Below are positions 38,655-49,546 of a stretch of DNA of 64,000 nucleotides, in pieces; position 1 is the first letter of the stretch, and each line of letters starts with the position of its first letter. The notes beneath the pieces are model-generated. The model saw only the letters and a list, made by a program, of their open reading frames with translations, did not search any database and was not told the DNA's origin. A program made the position numbers and the translations under genes. The stretch comes from Ophiodon elongatus (taxonomy: Eukaryota > Chordata > Actinopteri > Perciformes > Hexagrammidae), in the NCBI GenBank assembly GCA_016806645.1, contig JACSYO010000150.1:1253501-1317500 (forward strand), given 5' to 3'.

Positions 38655-38820
38655 CTGGGTAACATTTTACTTTAAGTTTTTTACAGCAGCTTCCACTATG
38701 GGTACCCACAGGTGTATCTACTTACAACTACATTGTAGTGTGTTATAAGCCAATTATTCAGTATTTATATACTGCTTATGAATGCTAAATATAGTGGAAC
38801 TAAAGTAAAATGTTCCCAGT
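38655..38820. mobile_element. Short MITE-like element with terminal inverted repeats
   Basis: Left end CTGGGTAACATTTTACTTTA (from 38655) and right end TAAAGTAAAATGTTCCCAG (ending 38819) are inverted repeats with one or two mismatches. The about 165-bp element has no ORF. It resembles short 'acattttactttaa' repeats seen in other teleost introns. Confidence 0.65.
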
Positions 38821-39955
38821 TCTGGTAAAATCCTGTTGATGGAGCGGAGACTTTTATTTTGAAGGGTACAGGTCAACACTTCTGGTGGTACAATGCCTTT
38901 TAAGCGTTGGTAACGTTCCTTTGGGAATACATATGTCCAGATGTAGAATTTGTACCATTAAAGAAAAACGTTCTGTAGTTTAGCAGAACTTTCGTGCTTC
39001 TGTTATTTTACCAACTTGACGTTTATCAGTTCCACTTGCTTTTTGTTACGGTCTTCTTTCTGGGGAGCTGCTCAATTTCAAGTTGCTTTAAACAAGTGGA
39101 AAGTGAATGAAGTGATATTTGTTTTACTTTTTGAAGTCCTATTTATTTTTATTTGTAGACATGTGTTTTGTTTATCTACAATTGCGTGCGGCTATTTTTC
39201 TGTGATAACACTTTTCAGAAAGACTGAATTTTATAGATCTCTTTCCAACATCAACGTGCCATTTTATGCCGCCTTCCTTTATTTCCTCTCGCTCGCTACT
39301 TTTCCTTCGGGAGGCACAGAGAGAATTTATGCGAGAGAGTATGCTTTGTTTCTCCAGAATTGCAGAAAAGTTATGCTGATGCCATCTGTGGAGCCTCGCA
39401 ATAAAATGCAAGACTCCAGCCCAGCATCCTTCTCTGAGCCGAGTGAAGGAACCACACATTGGATCATACCAGCAAATAGTGCAAACTGAAATCACGTGTA
39501 CAAATGTTCTGCCCGATATTGAGACGTTAATACGTTCATTGGTTGGAAAAAACAGATATATATATATGAAACTTTTTGGAAACAAAACAGAGCTTGTAGT
39601 TGGCAGCAGCAGCCACTTTGTCATCTTAAAAAAAAAAATAAAAAAAAAAAAAAAAAGCAATTATCAGATTTCAAATGTTCCCTTTGAGAAATAAACAACA
39701 AGCCGGGGTGTGTCCTTTGTAACCTTAACTCTGCAAACAACGTTTAAAAAGCCAATTTGGGTAAAAGAAGACATCCGTGTTTACTCCTCTGGATAAGACC
39801 TTTTTGAGATAGTATCAATGAAAATCGTCTCTCTCTTTCTAGTCTAGGATTAGCTTTCTTTCTCCCGTGGTGAACGTTCTACATGGGCTTCGAAGGGCGG
39901 GAGTTGCCAACTACACGTTAGAGCCGAGACTCGAGCCTTCGAGCGGTGATCCTAC

Positions 39956-40039
39956 CTGCTTCTGGGCAGGAACATGGACTCCTTGATGAAGACGGAGCCG
40001 GACAACAGGATGTACCAGCAGCTGCCGATGTCGTCGGGG
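39956..40039 (-). CDS. rapgef2: rapgef2 coding exon (core beta strands of first cNMP-binding-like domain)
   Basis: This 84-nt minus-strand exon has acceptor CTTCCAG and donor GTAGGA. The first base completes Tyr; 27 codons follow, including PDDIGSCWYILLSGSV then FIKESMFLPRS, and two bases remain. 'CWYILLSGSV' is the conserved strand-turn-strand of cNMP-binding domains. The text FIKESMFLPRS separates RAPGEF2 from RAPGEF6, which has a VLVKGSMVLP-type sequence here. The product would act as a membrane-recruited Rap1/Rap2 exchange factor, and this domain lies at its N-terminus in the long isoform only. The exon length is a multiple of three with phase 2 borders. The preceding intron is about 9.4 kb and the following one about 12 kb. 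Confidence 0.97.
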
Positions 40040-40218
40040 CTGGAAGACAGAAAGAAAAGGCACATTGAGCACAAATCATCGCAGAATGCAACGGAGACGG
40101 GCAAAATATAAGAACACGGAACGGTGAGTAAAGAATGGCGTAACACTGGCGAGACATATAAAGCCTTTATGTTGGATTTAATTTAGCAATTTTAGGGCAA
40201 AATCTACTTTTTCAGAAA

Positions 40219-40255
40219 GATATATATATATATATTTATTTATTTATTTATTTTT
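40219..40255. repeat. AT/ATTT microsatellite
   Basis: An AT run continuing into ATTT tetranucleotide units. Confidence 0.9.
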
Positions 40256-42234
40256 TAAATAAAACTTCCAGGTTCAGGATAACCATTTTGCTCTGTAACG
40301 TAATGATGACGCCGTTACAGACCACATCGTCTCCATTTTTAAATGTTATTTTTAAATGACTATATAGTGTATTGAAAAAAACAAACTCTTCATGTGTATA
40401 GACTCTGCTACACACCGCACAACAATTAGTCGATTCATTGTTTAAATCGTCTTTTTATTAAAAAAAAAAAAAAGGAAGGACACTGCTGACATTCTTGGTC
40501 CACTATGATTGTGTACTGAATATGTTTGTTATGTTTTTAACACAAAGCCAGAAATGAAAAAAGGGCATCAACGTGTGCTTTGGGAAAATGCGACGGGAAT
40601 TTCTCATATTTTCTAACTTAACCATTAATCTACAAATGTAGAAAATCAAAAAAGAGGGAGGCCTGGGGGTAGATTTAGAAAAGTTTGGAGATAGAGCTGC
40701 TTGTTACTTTCTTTAGAAATAAGAGTTAGCAACACAATAGATATGTTTTTTTATTTATTTTTATCCAACATACTCTTGCTCGTATCTCAAGATCAACCTT
40801 AGCTTCAACGCTGATATGTTCGCTACTCCATTGTGCTTGATCTACATGGCGACGCACTGGTGCTGTGATTTTATGCATCAGCGATGTAAGCCCTGCTCAC
40901 TGAGCCAATTCAGATCACTACTTGTATAAAAAAAAAAAAAAGAAGAAAAGAAAAAAAGATGTTAAAAGGAGAAAACATGAGAAAGAGCGCGTGTTGGAGA
41001 GAGCGAGAACTATGAATGAACCGAGGAATCATCACTCATCCTCCCACACAGTCGAGGAAATTGGGCTTCGCAGACGAAGTAAACTCGGACTGACCTCTGG
41101 ATGACGTCGCTGGCTGTCAGGTTCTTACAACATGACGAGAAAACAAACAAACACACACACACACACACACACGGACACATCTTCTACCGCACTCAAAGGC
41201 ACTTTAATGCAAATTGCGGACACTTTTTTTCCCAGGCATTATGTGGCATTAGTAGTGAAGCAACGGCCTTATTAAGGAACATCAAAGATTCCACTGGGGA
41301 CGGGAGTTTGCCTCAAGATAAACAACTCACTAAATATGAAATTCAGAAAGGAAATGCACAGTCAGTATTAATAAAGCATGCTGGTCATTTTTAAAAGGAT
41401 GAAAGTTTTTTTTTTTTTTTTTTGTTAATGCATCCGTTGTTTTGCCCCTCTAGTTCATCTCATGACGTGCACGGCTACCGGAGGGATTGCAGAGAGATAA
41501 TCTCACAAGGCTGCGATACACTGGATCTTGTGAAGGATTATCAGCGAGGACGCGTATGTTAACCCACCGAGAACGTAGACGGGCGCGATGTCCACGGATA
41601 ACGACATTAACGCTTGCTTCGATTCATACGCAGTATTGTAAAAAAAAAAAAAAAAAAAATAGGATTCCTTGTGCGTTTTCACTTTCATTTCAGCTTAATT
41701 CTAGTTTTTCAGTTCTGCTTCAAACAGGTCACCTAACGGCCCCCGGACAGTAAAGAGGAAGTAGAAACACAGAGAGGGAAGTATTCTCGTGACACTGATA
41801 CCGTTGTTTTCGGGCGCTGGGAATTTGACATGAGCACTTTGAGTTTTGGCAGTGCGGCGGACAAAAATAGGCTCGTCAGGAAAATGCTTTCATTTTCGCC
41901 CTGATGACTCTGAACAACTAAAGCTGCACTATGCCGGTAGAAATTAGGACTATTTATGATAGACTTTTATGATTTACTTACTTTGTTGCCTTTATTGCTT
42001 ATTTCTGCATCCTGACTATTTTCAAACAAAACAGATATTCAAAGTGTGTGACTGACTTTTTTTTCCTCTTCTACTAAACCTGTGAAATAGAACTATGCAT
42101 TACTAATAAAATAAGCTGTGTTTAATGCATGTCTTATGTAATATAAAAAAAAAAACAGACATTCATAATTATCAGCATTATTCCTTATATATTGGAATAT
42201 ACGTCTACATTTTTAGAAATACACTTATTTGCGT

Positions 42235-42425
42235 TAGATGAGGATCAATTCCGCTCTCGTGCCTGTACGGTGAATATAAAGCTACAGCGAGCAGCCAGCT
42301 ACCTTAGCTTAGCTTAGCATAAGCCTGGAAATAGGGGGAAACAGCAAGCCTTCACATTTATTATACAGTGGTATTAAACTTCTCATCCAACCCTAGGCGA
42401 GAAAGTGGATTGCCCAGAATGTCTA
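42235..42425. repeat. Dispersed 'gttagcttagc' element, copy 3
   Basis: Shows 'gcagccagctaccttagctt', 'agcttagcataagcctggaa' and downstream 'cttctcatccaaccctagg' in the same order as the other copies. Confidence 0.65.
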
Positions 42426-43089
42426 ATTATTTCTAACGTGATAGACAGGTTATTTTGGAAAGTGTAAAAATGAAGAAGAAAAAAAAAAATCTCAGATGTG
42501 CTGCTTCATTATCAGTCTGCATCGGTGCAGGTGTTACTTTTAAAGCTTCACCTGAGGGTGTGAAAACCCGGAATTATCTTTGCAATGTATGAAAGAGCAG
42601 CATCCAGTTAAGCCTCCATCCGTCTGTTTACCAGCTGGTACTGTTAAAAAGGAAAAAAAACAGGCACCTCATCACAGACAAAGAACGTCTGCTCATCAAG
42701 CTGAAATTAAACAGTTGTACTTGAAGCCGCTCTGGCGTTAATAAGGCAGCCGCTTGTGTGATTATCGCTGAACACTTTCACCTGGTCTGAGTGGGACTAT
42801 TTAATTGAAACCAGAGAAGGAAAGAAAAAAAAAAAAAAAAAAAAGAAAGAAAATCAATGACCAGTCAGACGTCAGCAATGTGGGACTGGTTTTTGCTTAC
42901 CGAAAGGTAAGGGGCGGGTGCACTTATTAAAAACACGCCGCGCACACACAGACGCATACATTCACACCCAGCATCGCTGTGCTGACGGAGTTTTTTTTCT
43001 TCCTAATCACTGAGAACAAAGTCTCCCCCCCTCCCCCCCTCCTCCTCCTCTACACTCGTCTTGCAGAACTAATGAGGCTGTAGACAGCA

Positions 43090-43560
43090 CACCCTACTGA
43101 CACAGTGCAAAAACCCTCCCAGCAGCATCTTCTCCTCTTCCCTCTTGCTCATCTCCGTCCGCCTCCCTCCAGACTCGCTCCGGCCTTTTCATGGTTCTTC
43201 GTTCGCGTTCGGAGACGACGCGAATGGGGTGCCTCAATTATTTATTGCTGGCAACGCGGATGCACGGAGCGAGGGGAGCGCCTCACATGGCGGCGGAGGA
43301 GGAGGAGGAGGAGGAGGAAGAGGAGGCGGAGATACAATGTTTAAAAAAGTAGGAGATCGGAGACTCTCATGCGCCGCGACAGCTTGACTGAACTGGGTCA
43401 CGAATCGTGGAAGCGATCGTCAAGCGGTAAACATGATCCACAAAACACCCCCGCCCCCTCCTTGGGAAGCATTTAACAACCGGGTATCGGGTTGTACGGG
43501 TACCATGGATACGGTGGAAAGGGGGAGAAATAATTACGCGATGAGGGCGATTATGACATC
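43090..43560. promoter_or_regulatory. CpG-rich intronic pocket, possible alternative or antisense promoter
   Basis: The block has many CpGs (GTTCGCGTTCGGAGACGACG, CATGCGCCGCGACAG, AATCGTGGAAGCGATCGTC) in otherwise CpG-poor intron, plus a GGA trinucleotide run (43291-43330). A plus-strand ATG at about 43287 reads MAAE followed by a Glu run and stops after 21 codons; a minus-strand ATG near 43192 reads 32 codons. Neither matches a known RAPGEF2 N-terminus. Only composition supports the call. Confidence 0.3.
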
Positions 43561-45003
43561 GAGACTTTTGTGAAATGAGAATCCAGTTTTCTTCTCTTTT
43601 CTTTTTACGAAATCAAAAGTTTTATTCAAGAATGAAATGCCCTTCCTGCTGTCACAAATACTTGTGAGGTAGACTCAGACATTCACTTCTTAACTTTTGA
43701 CTTTTAACAGGATACAAATCATTTGCATCTTATTGATACTTGTGCTGAAGTGACCCTCTTTTTCTCGAGCGTACACAGCGCTTCGGACCGACAGGAAGGA
43801 CCCATAACGGGAGTTTCAAAACAAAAGAGTGTCGAGCGCTTTACAAACAAGCAGCTAAAATATTAACATTTTAAGTTGCTATTGTTCTGTCGCTTTCAAC
43901 ATGAAGCTCTCACAAGACTCTCAATGCCACAATGGTATTGTGCCATTATGAAATAATGCCTTCGCATCACTTTCTTAATTGGCCAATTGTCCTGAAGACA
44001 CTTTTATCTGATGCAAAAAAAATATCTGCAGAGGGAGCGGGCTGAGAGGTTACTGGTCAGTGTGATTTAAAGAGTTTGAATACAACGAAAAGGTTTCTGA
44101 CCAGCAGATTGGGGATTTTTCTAAACACAATAAAATATTGTGTTTGTGAAGATGTCCCAAACTTTTAATTGATTTTAAACCAGGCATTATCAAAAACATG
44201 ATTTTAAAACAAGACATATTGATTCTGGAATTGTCAATGTTTCACTTGGTCTCTTTTTTTTTTCCAGAAGGTTTGGTGAAGTTTGTATTTGTACTACTAC
44301 CACTTACATCAGTCGTCTATACTTAACATTTCTACATCACTTTTGACTGATCTGCTCGCCTCCCGACTAGTGTAAGTTGACTCTCACTGCAGCGGGTGGT
44401 GTACAGGTGTTGGTAGTTTATTCATTATTGTGAAGTTCAGTTTGTAATCGTGTGTTTTTTTTTTATTTTCCTACTAAACACAAACATGAGATTATTTATA
44501 CTTTTACTGAATCCCAATTGTCTACTCATTAAATTTCCACAAAAACCGTCTCCGCTCTGGTAACTGCACAAACACCACCTGGGGAACATGTATCCCTGGT
44601 TGGTGAGCGCTGGGGCACAAGGTCAGAGTTAGCTTATTAAAGCTCAGACTACGGCGGCGCTTCACATACAGGAACCTTTCTGCAATTTTTTTTTTACCAA
44701 CTTTCTGTACATACCGCATGTACAATTATATATACGCCGACATTGGGCTCATTGACGATGCGATGGCTTTTTGAGTTCCATCTTCCTCATCTACCCTCCT
44801 AGGAGGTTGCTTGTGAAGACCAAAAGGAAGAGGCGCGGCATGAGGAGGTCAACTCCCCAACGCTCACTGTGAATCTCAGCCGGGGGTCAAAATATCACAT
44901 CATGCCAACTGTTCTTCTTTAGAATCGTCATGATAGGGCTTTACCAATGCTATTTGAGCTATATATTAAACACAAGGAAATACCATCAAGTTGAGTCAAG
45001 GAA

Positions 45004-45042
45004 CATCATCAGTTGGGTGTTGCGACACCCAATTGACGATGA
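45004..45042. other. Inverted repeat / hairpin, 4-nt loop
   Basis: CATCATCAGTTGGGTGT (45004-45020), loop TGCG, then ACACCCAATTGACGATGA (45025-45042). The arms pair over about 17 positions with a few mismatches or G-U pairs. Confidence 0.75.
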
Positions 45043-45233
45043 AGTGTTTTAGTGTTTTGTCTCTCCTGGTAACAGCTTTCTGGTCTTGGACTGATGCCGT
45101 TCCACCGACGGGAGACGGGTTCTTCTTCCTCTTTTAATAATTTCAATCAAAACATGTACAGAACTGAAGCTCTGCCTGCGAGGGTAAAATGGGATTTCAG
45201 CATGACACGTGTAGAAGGTAAATTCCTGTTTTC

Positions 45234-45280
45234 ATGGCAACACTACAACCCGACTTAATCGTCAGTTGTAGTGTTGCCAT
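45234..45280. other. Inverted repeat / hairpin, 15-nt loop
   Basis: ATGGCAACACTACAAC (45234-45249) and GTTGTAGTGTTGCCAT (45265-45280) are a perfect 16-bp inverted repeat around a 15-nt loop. Imperfect pairing continues outward. It lies about 200 bp from the hairpin at 45004. Confidence 0.85.
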
Positions 45281-45434
45281 AACGACAGAAAATGAAAAGA
45301 CATCATACGATGGGTTGATCAAGCTGCTTAATTTAACTTGAAACACATTGAAATACTAAAGACGGACATGGTCACAGCTTTAAAGACAGGCAGGCTTGAC
45401 TTTTAAAGTCCTCATAAATATAAGCTGAATATTA

Positions 45435-45640
45435 AATGTACGGCTGCAACTAACAATTACTTTCATTGTCATTAACCTGCCAATTATTTTCTCAATTAAT
45501 CCAACGGTCGCTAACAGTACGACAATTGCAATGGTCTTCAACTGTCTAATTCAAAACACTACTTTCACATCGGGAACAATGATGCCAATTAATTTTGTGT
45601 TGATGGACTAGTTAATTTTGGAAAAAAAAATCTAATTAAA
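45435..45640 (+). repeat. 'gctgcaactaac' repeat, degraded copy
   Basis: Opens 'cggctgcaactaacaattac', then 'tgccaattattttctcaatt', as in the family start. Confidence 0.6.
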
Positions 45641-45980
45641 ATGCAAAACTCACACTACTTGACTCCAATAGCCGTAGTGTGATGTTCACGAAAAGAAGAA
45701 AAAAAGACTTCCAAACCAACGGATTCTACGAGTCCAACAGGAAACGTCAAAACATCTAAAAAAGGGATGGAGTTTTCAGCTGGACCATGCAGATTAGTGA
45801 GGGGTCAAGGGTCAAGGGTCACACTGAAAGAGCTGACATGGAAGAGGTTAAAGGCAGTCCAGAAGGTACTATCCCCTCTTCCACAGCCTCTGTTCAATGT
45901 GCCAGGTCAGCCTCGATCTCAGGAGGGCTTTAGCACTATAATCTCTGGATGCTCTCACAGCATGGGATGTTTTCATGACG

Positions 45981-46037
45981 TATTGAGTGTGACTGTGACT
46001 GTGTGTGTGTGTGTGTGTGTGACTGTGTGTGTGTGTG

Positions 46038-46109
<72 letters not shown>
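45981..46109. repeat. Compound GT/GACT microsatellite
   Basis: GT runs separated by GACT interruptions, the last run about 34 units long. Confidence 0.95.
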
Positions 46110-46110
<1 letters not shown>

Positions 46111-46549
46111 ACTCAAGCAATCCAGAGCCCCAGGCAGGAAAAAGGAGTACTTTTATAACTATTACCCTCATCGTCCTATCATTGCTCCAGGACTGCCAAC
46201 TGTCAGGGATAGTTAGAGAGAGAGTGTGAGTGTTCGGGTCATTAACTGGGGCATTTGTATGAATCCGAGTGCTTTTTTTTTTTTTTTTTTTACATTATGG
46301 AAGAAAAGAGAAAAAAAAGAAGACGAAAAAACATTTGGTATGTAGCCAGGATTTCGTTCTGTGTAACATGTTCTTCTGGATGCCGTTGTCCCTCAACTCA
46401 AAAAGGAGGAATATCCAGAAGACAAACAGCCAAACAGTGACATTCTGCTCCGATTTACATCAACCAATAATAATAATGTGTTTTCCTTGTCTTAAAGGCT
46501 GCATAACAGATTAGAGAAAGAATCATCTAAGCTTGTTTGAGAGTTAAAA

Positions 46550-46650
46550 AAAAAAATCTACAGCAGAAACAATTAACCGATCGATTAGCTTATAAAGAGT
46601 TACAACTGATGTGTATATATATATTTGGTCTTTGGACTGTTGGTTGGGCA
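46550..46650 (-). repeat. 'gctgcaactaac' repeat fragment, inverted
   Basis: 'aattaaccgatcgattagct' and 'tttggtctttggactgttgg' match the reverse complement of internal family text. Confidence 0.45.
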
Positions 46651-49211
46651 AAAAAGTGATATGGAGTCAGAGATGGGTCCAGGTTTAATATCAGGGGGCC
46701 ACTGGCCCCGTATCGAACCGCTGTTACTCTCACAAAGACCCCAAGTGTTGTTTTTTCATCTCAAGTCTAATTTTGTCACATTTGGTGAAGCGTAATCTCC
46801 ACAGACAGCCATTTAAATCACAAACATCCCGCTGTACATGTGTTTTGAACCCATCCACCGGCATCGCCGTTGATTGATCAAGCTTCCCAGTCCGAGCTCG
46901 TCGGTTTCACTACAGGCAGATTCCCGTCACACGCTCCGGTGGGCATGAAAATAAAATCAATGGTTCAATACACGCTGCTGTTGATTTTCTTTTCATTTAC
47001 GGAAGACTGGGTCAGTGTGGAGCAATCTACACGTCTTGCTCACTGGGGATTCCAGTAAAAAAAAATTCACCGGTGTGGTGGTGTAGTGTGGAAAAAATGA
47101 CCGTGGGGTACTATTACTTTCTCTTTTGGGTGAGAATCTCAAAGGAACGCCAGGCTGCATGCACACAAAAAATGAACTTGCGTGACACAATTATGTATGA
47201 AACCGCCAATCAGACTTATTGATTAGTCGAAGGTGCCAGAATCATTCCTGCCCACGTTCACCACTGAGTGACTCCAACATTTCAGCCCAACACATGGGTC
47301 AGGCACTGCAGTTGTACTCTATTAAAAGGTACAAATACAAATAGTTAAACCTTCTGTACGGTCTCCATGCCGACCATTTAAGACCATTCATCACTGGTGT
47401 GTCCGCCTGTAGCTTTTCTAAAAAGCACCTTTCAATGGAACCTGGGTTTTCCCTTTAAGGAAATGAACACCTCTGACATATGACTCAATATTACGGGGAT
47501 TACAATTTTTACAACTTAATAGAGACACGATCACAATTAAATTCCCCATTGACTTTTAGAGCCCTCGTTTCACCGGCAGATTATTGCGGTTGTTATAAAT
47601 AGACGAGGAACTGAAGGCAGGCTGTTAAAAGCTTGTATTTTCACAAGAGAAGCTTGATTAAGATCTTGCACGGGAGGAAAGTCAATCTCATCTGCTGCTG
47701 TTTAACACCCTGCTCTTATCAGGAGGAGCCGCGACAGACTTGTAATAGGTTCACACATGCATGCACGCATACACTTGTGCACATACAAAACAGTTGTGCG
47801 CAGACGCAACTAGAAGCCGCGACACTCGTGCTAATTAAATCAACCAATAAAGCAAAAAATAAGGACAATAACCTGCTGTGTTGATGGTTTGGCCCGGAGG
47901 TAAACCTAGAAAAGTAGTTTCATTCTACTCTACTGTTATTCCTCTTTTATATAAGACGAGAACACACATGACTGATGAAAAACAATCAAATTACAATTAT
48001 TTAGACTGAATGGCAATTAGGATATGATTTGCACTATCGGAGGGAATGATCATTTTTTTCATTATTTTTTCTCCTTTTCATTGAAAAACATGTTACAATG
48101 GTTACGATGTGATTTTTGCGGGGATCGGTACCAAAGAAATCCGTTTTCTCAAGTCTGTAGAATACGATGTGGAGGCCGGGACATCTCCGCATCTCGACAA
48201 CATTGAATTTAAAATGGTATTTTGACACACGTTACACCTTTAACAAATATTGAGCCTCTTAGGATTTGAGTGCAGTGGGCCACACTGCGATTTTGATCAT
48301 TAGTGCAGCCCTAATAATGACACAGATCAAGTGAACAAGTGAAGTGCAACCTGCATTTCGCTCTCATTCTGGGAGGTAGATTAAATGATGTTTATATGTA
48401 AATAAGAGTAAATTAATACCACAGTCCACCGGAGTCCAACCCCGAGTCCGGAGGAGCCTCAGCTGATGAAGCTTTGACCCGTGTCGCTGTGTTGGTGCTA
48501 ATGAGGTATTATACGTCCACACTAAGCCGTGTATATACAAATGAAACTGTTTACGTGTAAAAAAAAAATGATCTACTTTAGTGTTTAGATTTGCATATTT
48601 ACATTTTTGAGAGGAATTTGAGCGGAACATCCAAGAATGCTCTTTAATAATGATACTACTAAAAACGCAAAGAGACTCTGTGTGTGTGTGGGACCTGAGG
48701 GAATCTTACTGAAACTGGAGTCTATTATGCGACCACTGCCTAATCTGCATTCCTTTTGTTTAATCAGCTCCCACACCGCCGATGGGCTTCTAATGAAGTG
48801 TTGACTCTTCCCCGTCATCTCCCAACACACACATACATACATATAGACCCCTGCATTAACACACACACCTACACAGGGGATCAAGAGGCAGAAAAGGGAC
48901 ATTGCGCCCTCCGTCGCCCCTCGAGAGGCTGATAACGTTAATTAACGGTCTTAATTCTCACCACGGGTGTTCGGAAGACGTCGACTCGACATGTGACGGC
49001 AGTCGAACGCCTTACTTACTACCGTTGTTGCAGCCTTTATTAAAAAAAAAAGGGTCCAAACACAATCAGAAAATGTCAATACAGCTTTACGATCATATTA
49101 ACCCTCCACAGCACCCGGCTGAAAGGAAGGAAGCACGTGAGCGTTACCACTAGCGACGAGCCGGCATTGAAGGAAACGCTTTCAGGAGCCATCACGGATC
49201 ACGTGTTCTGT

Positions 49212-49213
<2 letters not shown>

Positions 49214-49293
<80 letters not shown>
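49214..49293. repeat. CT microsatellite
   Basis: About 40 uninterrupted CT units, GA in the transcript, beginning about 200 nt after the donor of the exon at 49490-49546. Confidence 0.97.
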
Positions 49294-49295
<2 letters not shown>

Positions 49296-49489
49296 GAGTA
49301 AGGGCCGAGGTGTGCTTCGATCACACAGAATTTAAATATCGTTACATCGGCTGCCACCTGTTGTTGTTCTTTTTCTTCATGTGTTCATACACTGGTAGAT
49401 ATGCAAGCATTCGACCAAATAAACATCCTCAGTGTCCATTTAAACGCAGACAACCGCGCCCATGCCGCTCCAGACACCGTGGTACTTAC

Positions 49490-49546
49490 TAGTACAGCAC
49501 TTCATTGGCCTCATGTCTCTCGTAACGGACCGTCTCGCACATCATC
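49490..49546 (-). CDS. rapgef2: rapgef2 coding exon (first cNMP-binding-like domain)
   Basis: This 57-nt minus-strand exon has acceptor CCCTGCAG and a strong donor GTAAGT. One base completes an Arg codon; the exon then reads MMCETVRYERHEANEVLY and leaves two bases (TA) to be completed downstream as Tyr. The sequence RYERHEANEVLYY followed by PDDIG is diagnostic of RAPGEF2. It corresponds to the first beta strands of a cNMP-binding fold. Phase 2 on both sides makes the exon length divisible by three, so skipping it would keep the frame. The two consecutive ATG codons at its start could in principle initiate translation in an alternative transcript, but nothing here shows that they do. A long CT tract (GA in the transcript) starts about 200 nt downstream of the donor. 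Confidence 0.96.

Larger units (their letters stand above)
27792..39955 (-). other. rapgef2 intron (12.2 kb)
   Basis: Contains an inverted-orientation 'gctgcaactaac' repeat (28625-28980), G-quadruplex-prone G runs (28173-28194, 31953-31979, 33309-33352), CA and GT microsatellites (32223-32273, 33249-33304), a GATA tetranucleotide repeat (32404-32450), CpG-rich pockets (about 37400-37640 and 38080-38190) and a short element with terminal inverted repeats (38655-38820). The long ORFs here (37670-38242 minus, 39016-39489 plus) have no family features and are not called. Confidence 0.75.
40040..49489 (-). other. rapgef2 intron (9.4 kb)
   Basis: Contains an ATTT-rich repeat (40219-40255), a 'gttagcttagc' element copy (42235-42425), a CpG-rich pocket with a GGA repeat (43090-43560), two strong hairpins (45004-45042 and 45234-45280), a partial 'gctgcaactaac' copy (45435-45640), a compound GT repeat (45981-46109), a second repeat fragment (46550-46650) and a CT tract (49214-49293). 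No further coding exon is supported. Confidence 0.75.

Noticed and set aside
39016..39489. 157-codon plus-strand ORF with hydrophobic stretches
   Set aside because: No recognisable domain, no splice or promoter context, and its hydrophobicity comes from T-rich sequence. A chance ORF is more likely.
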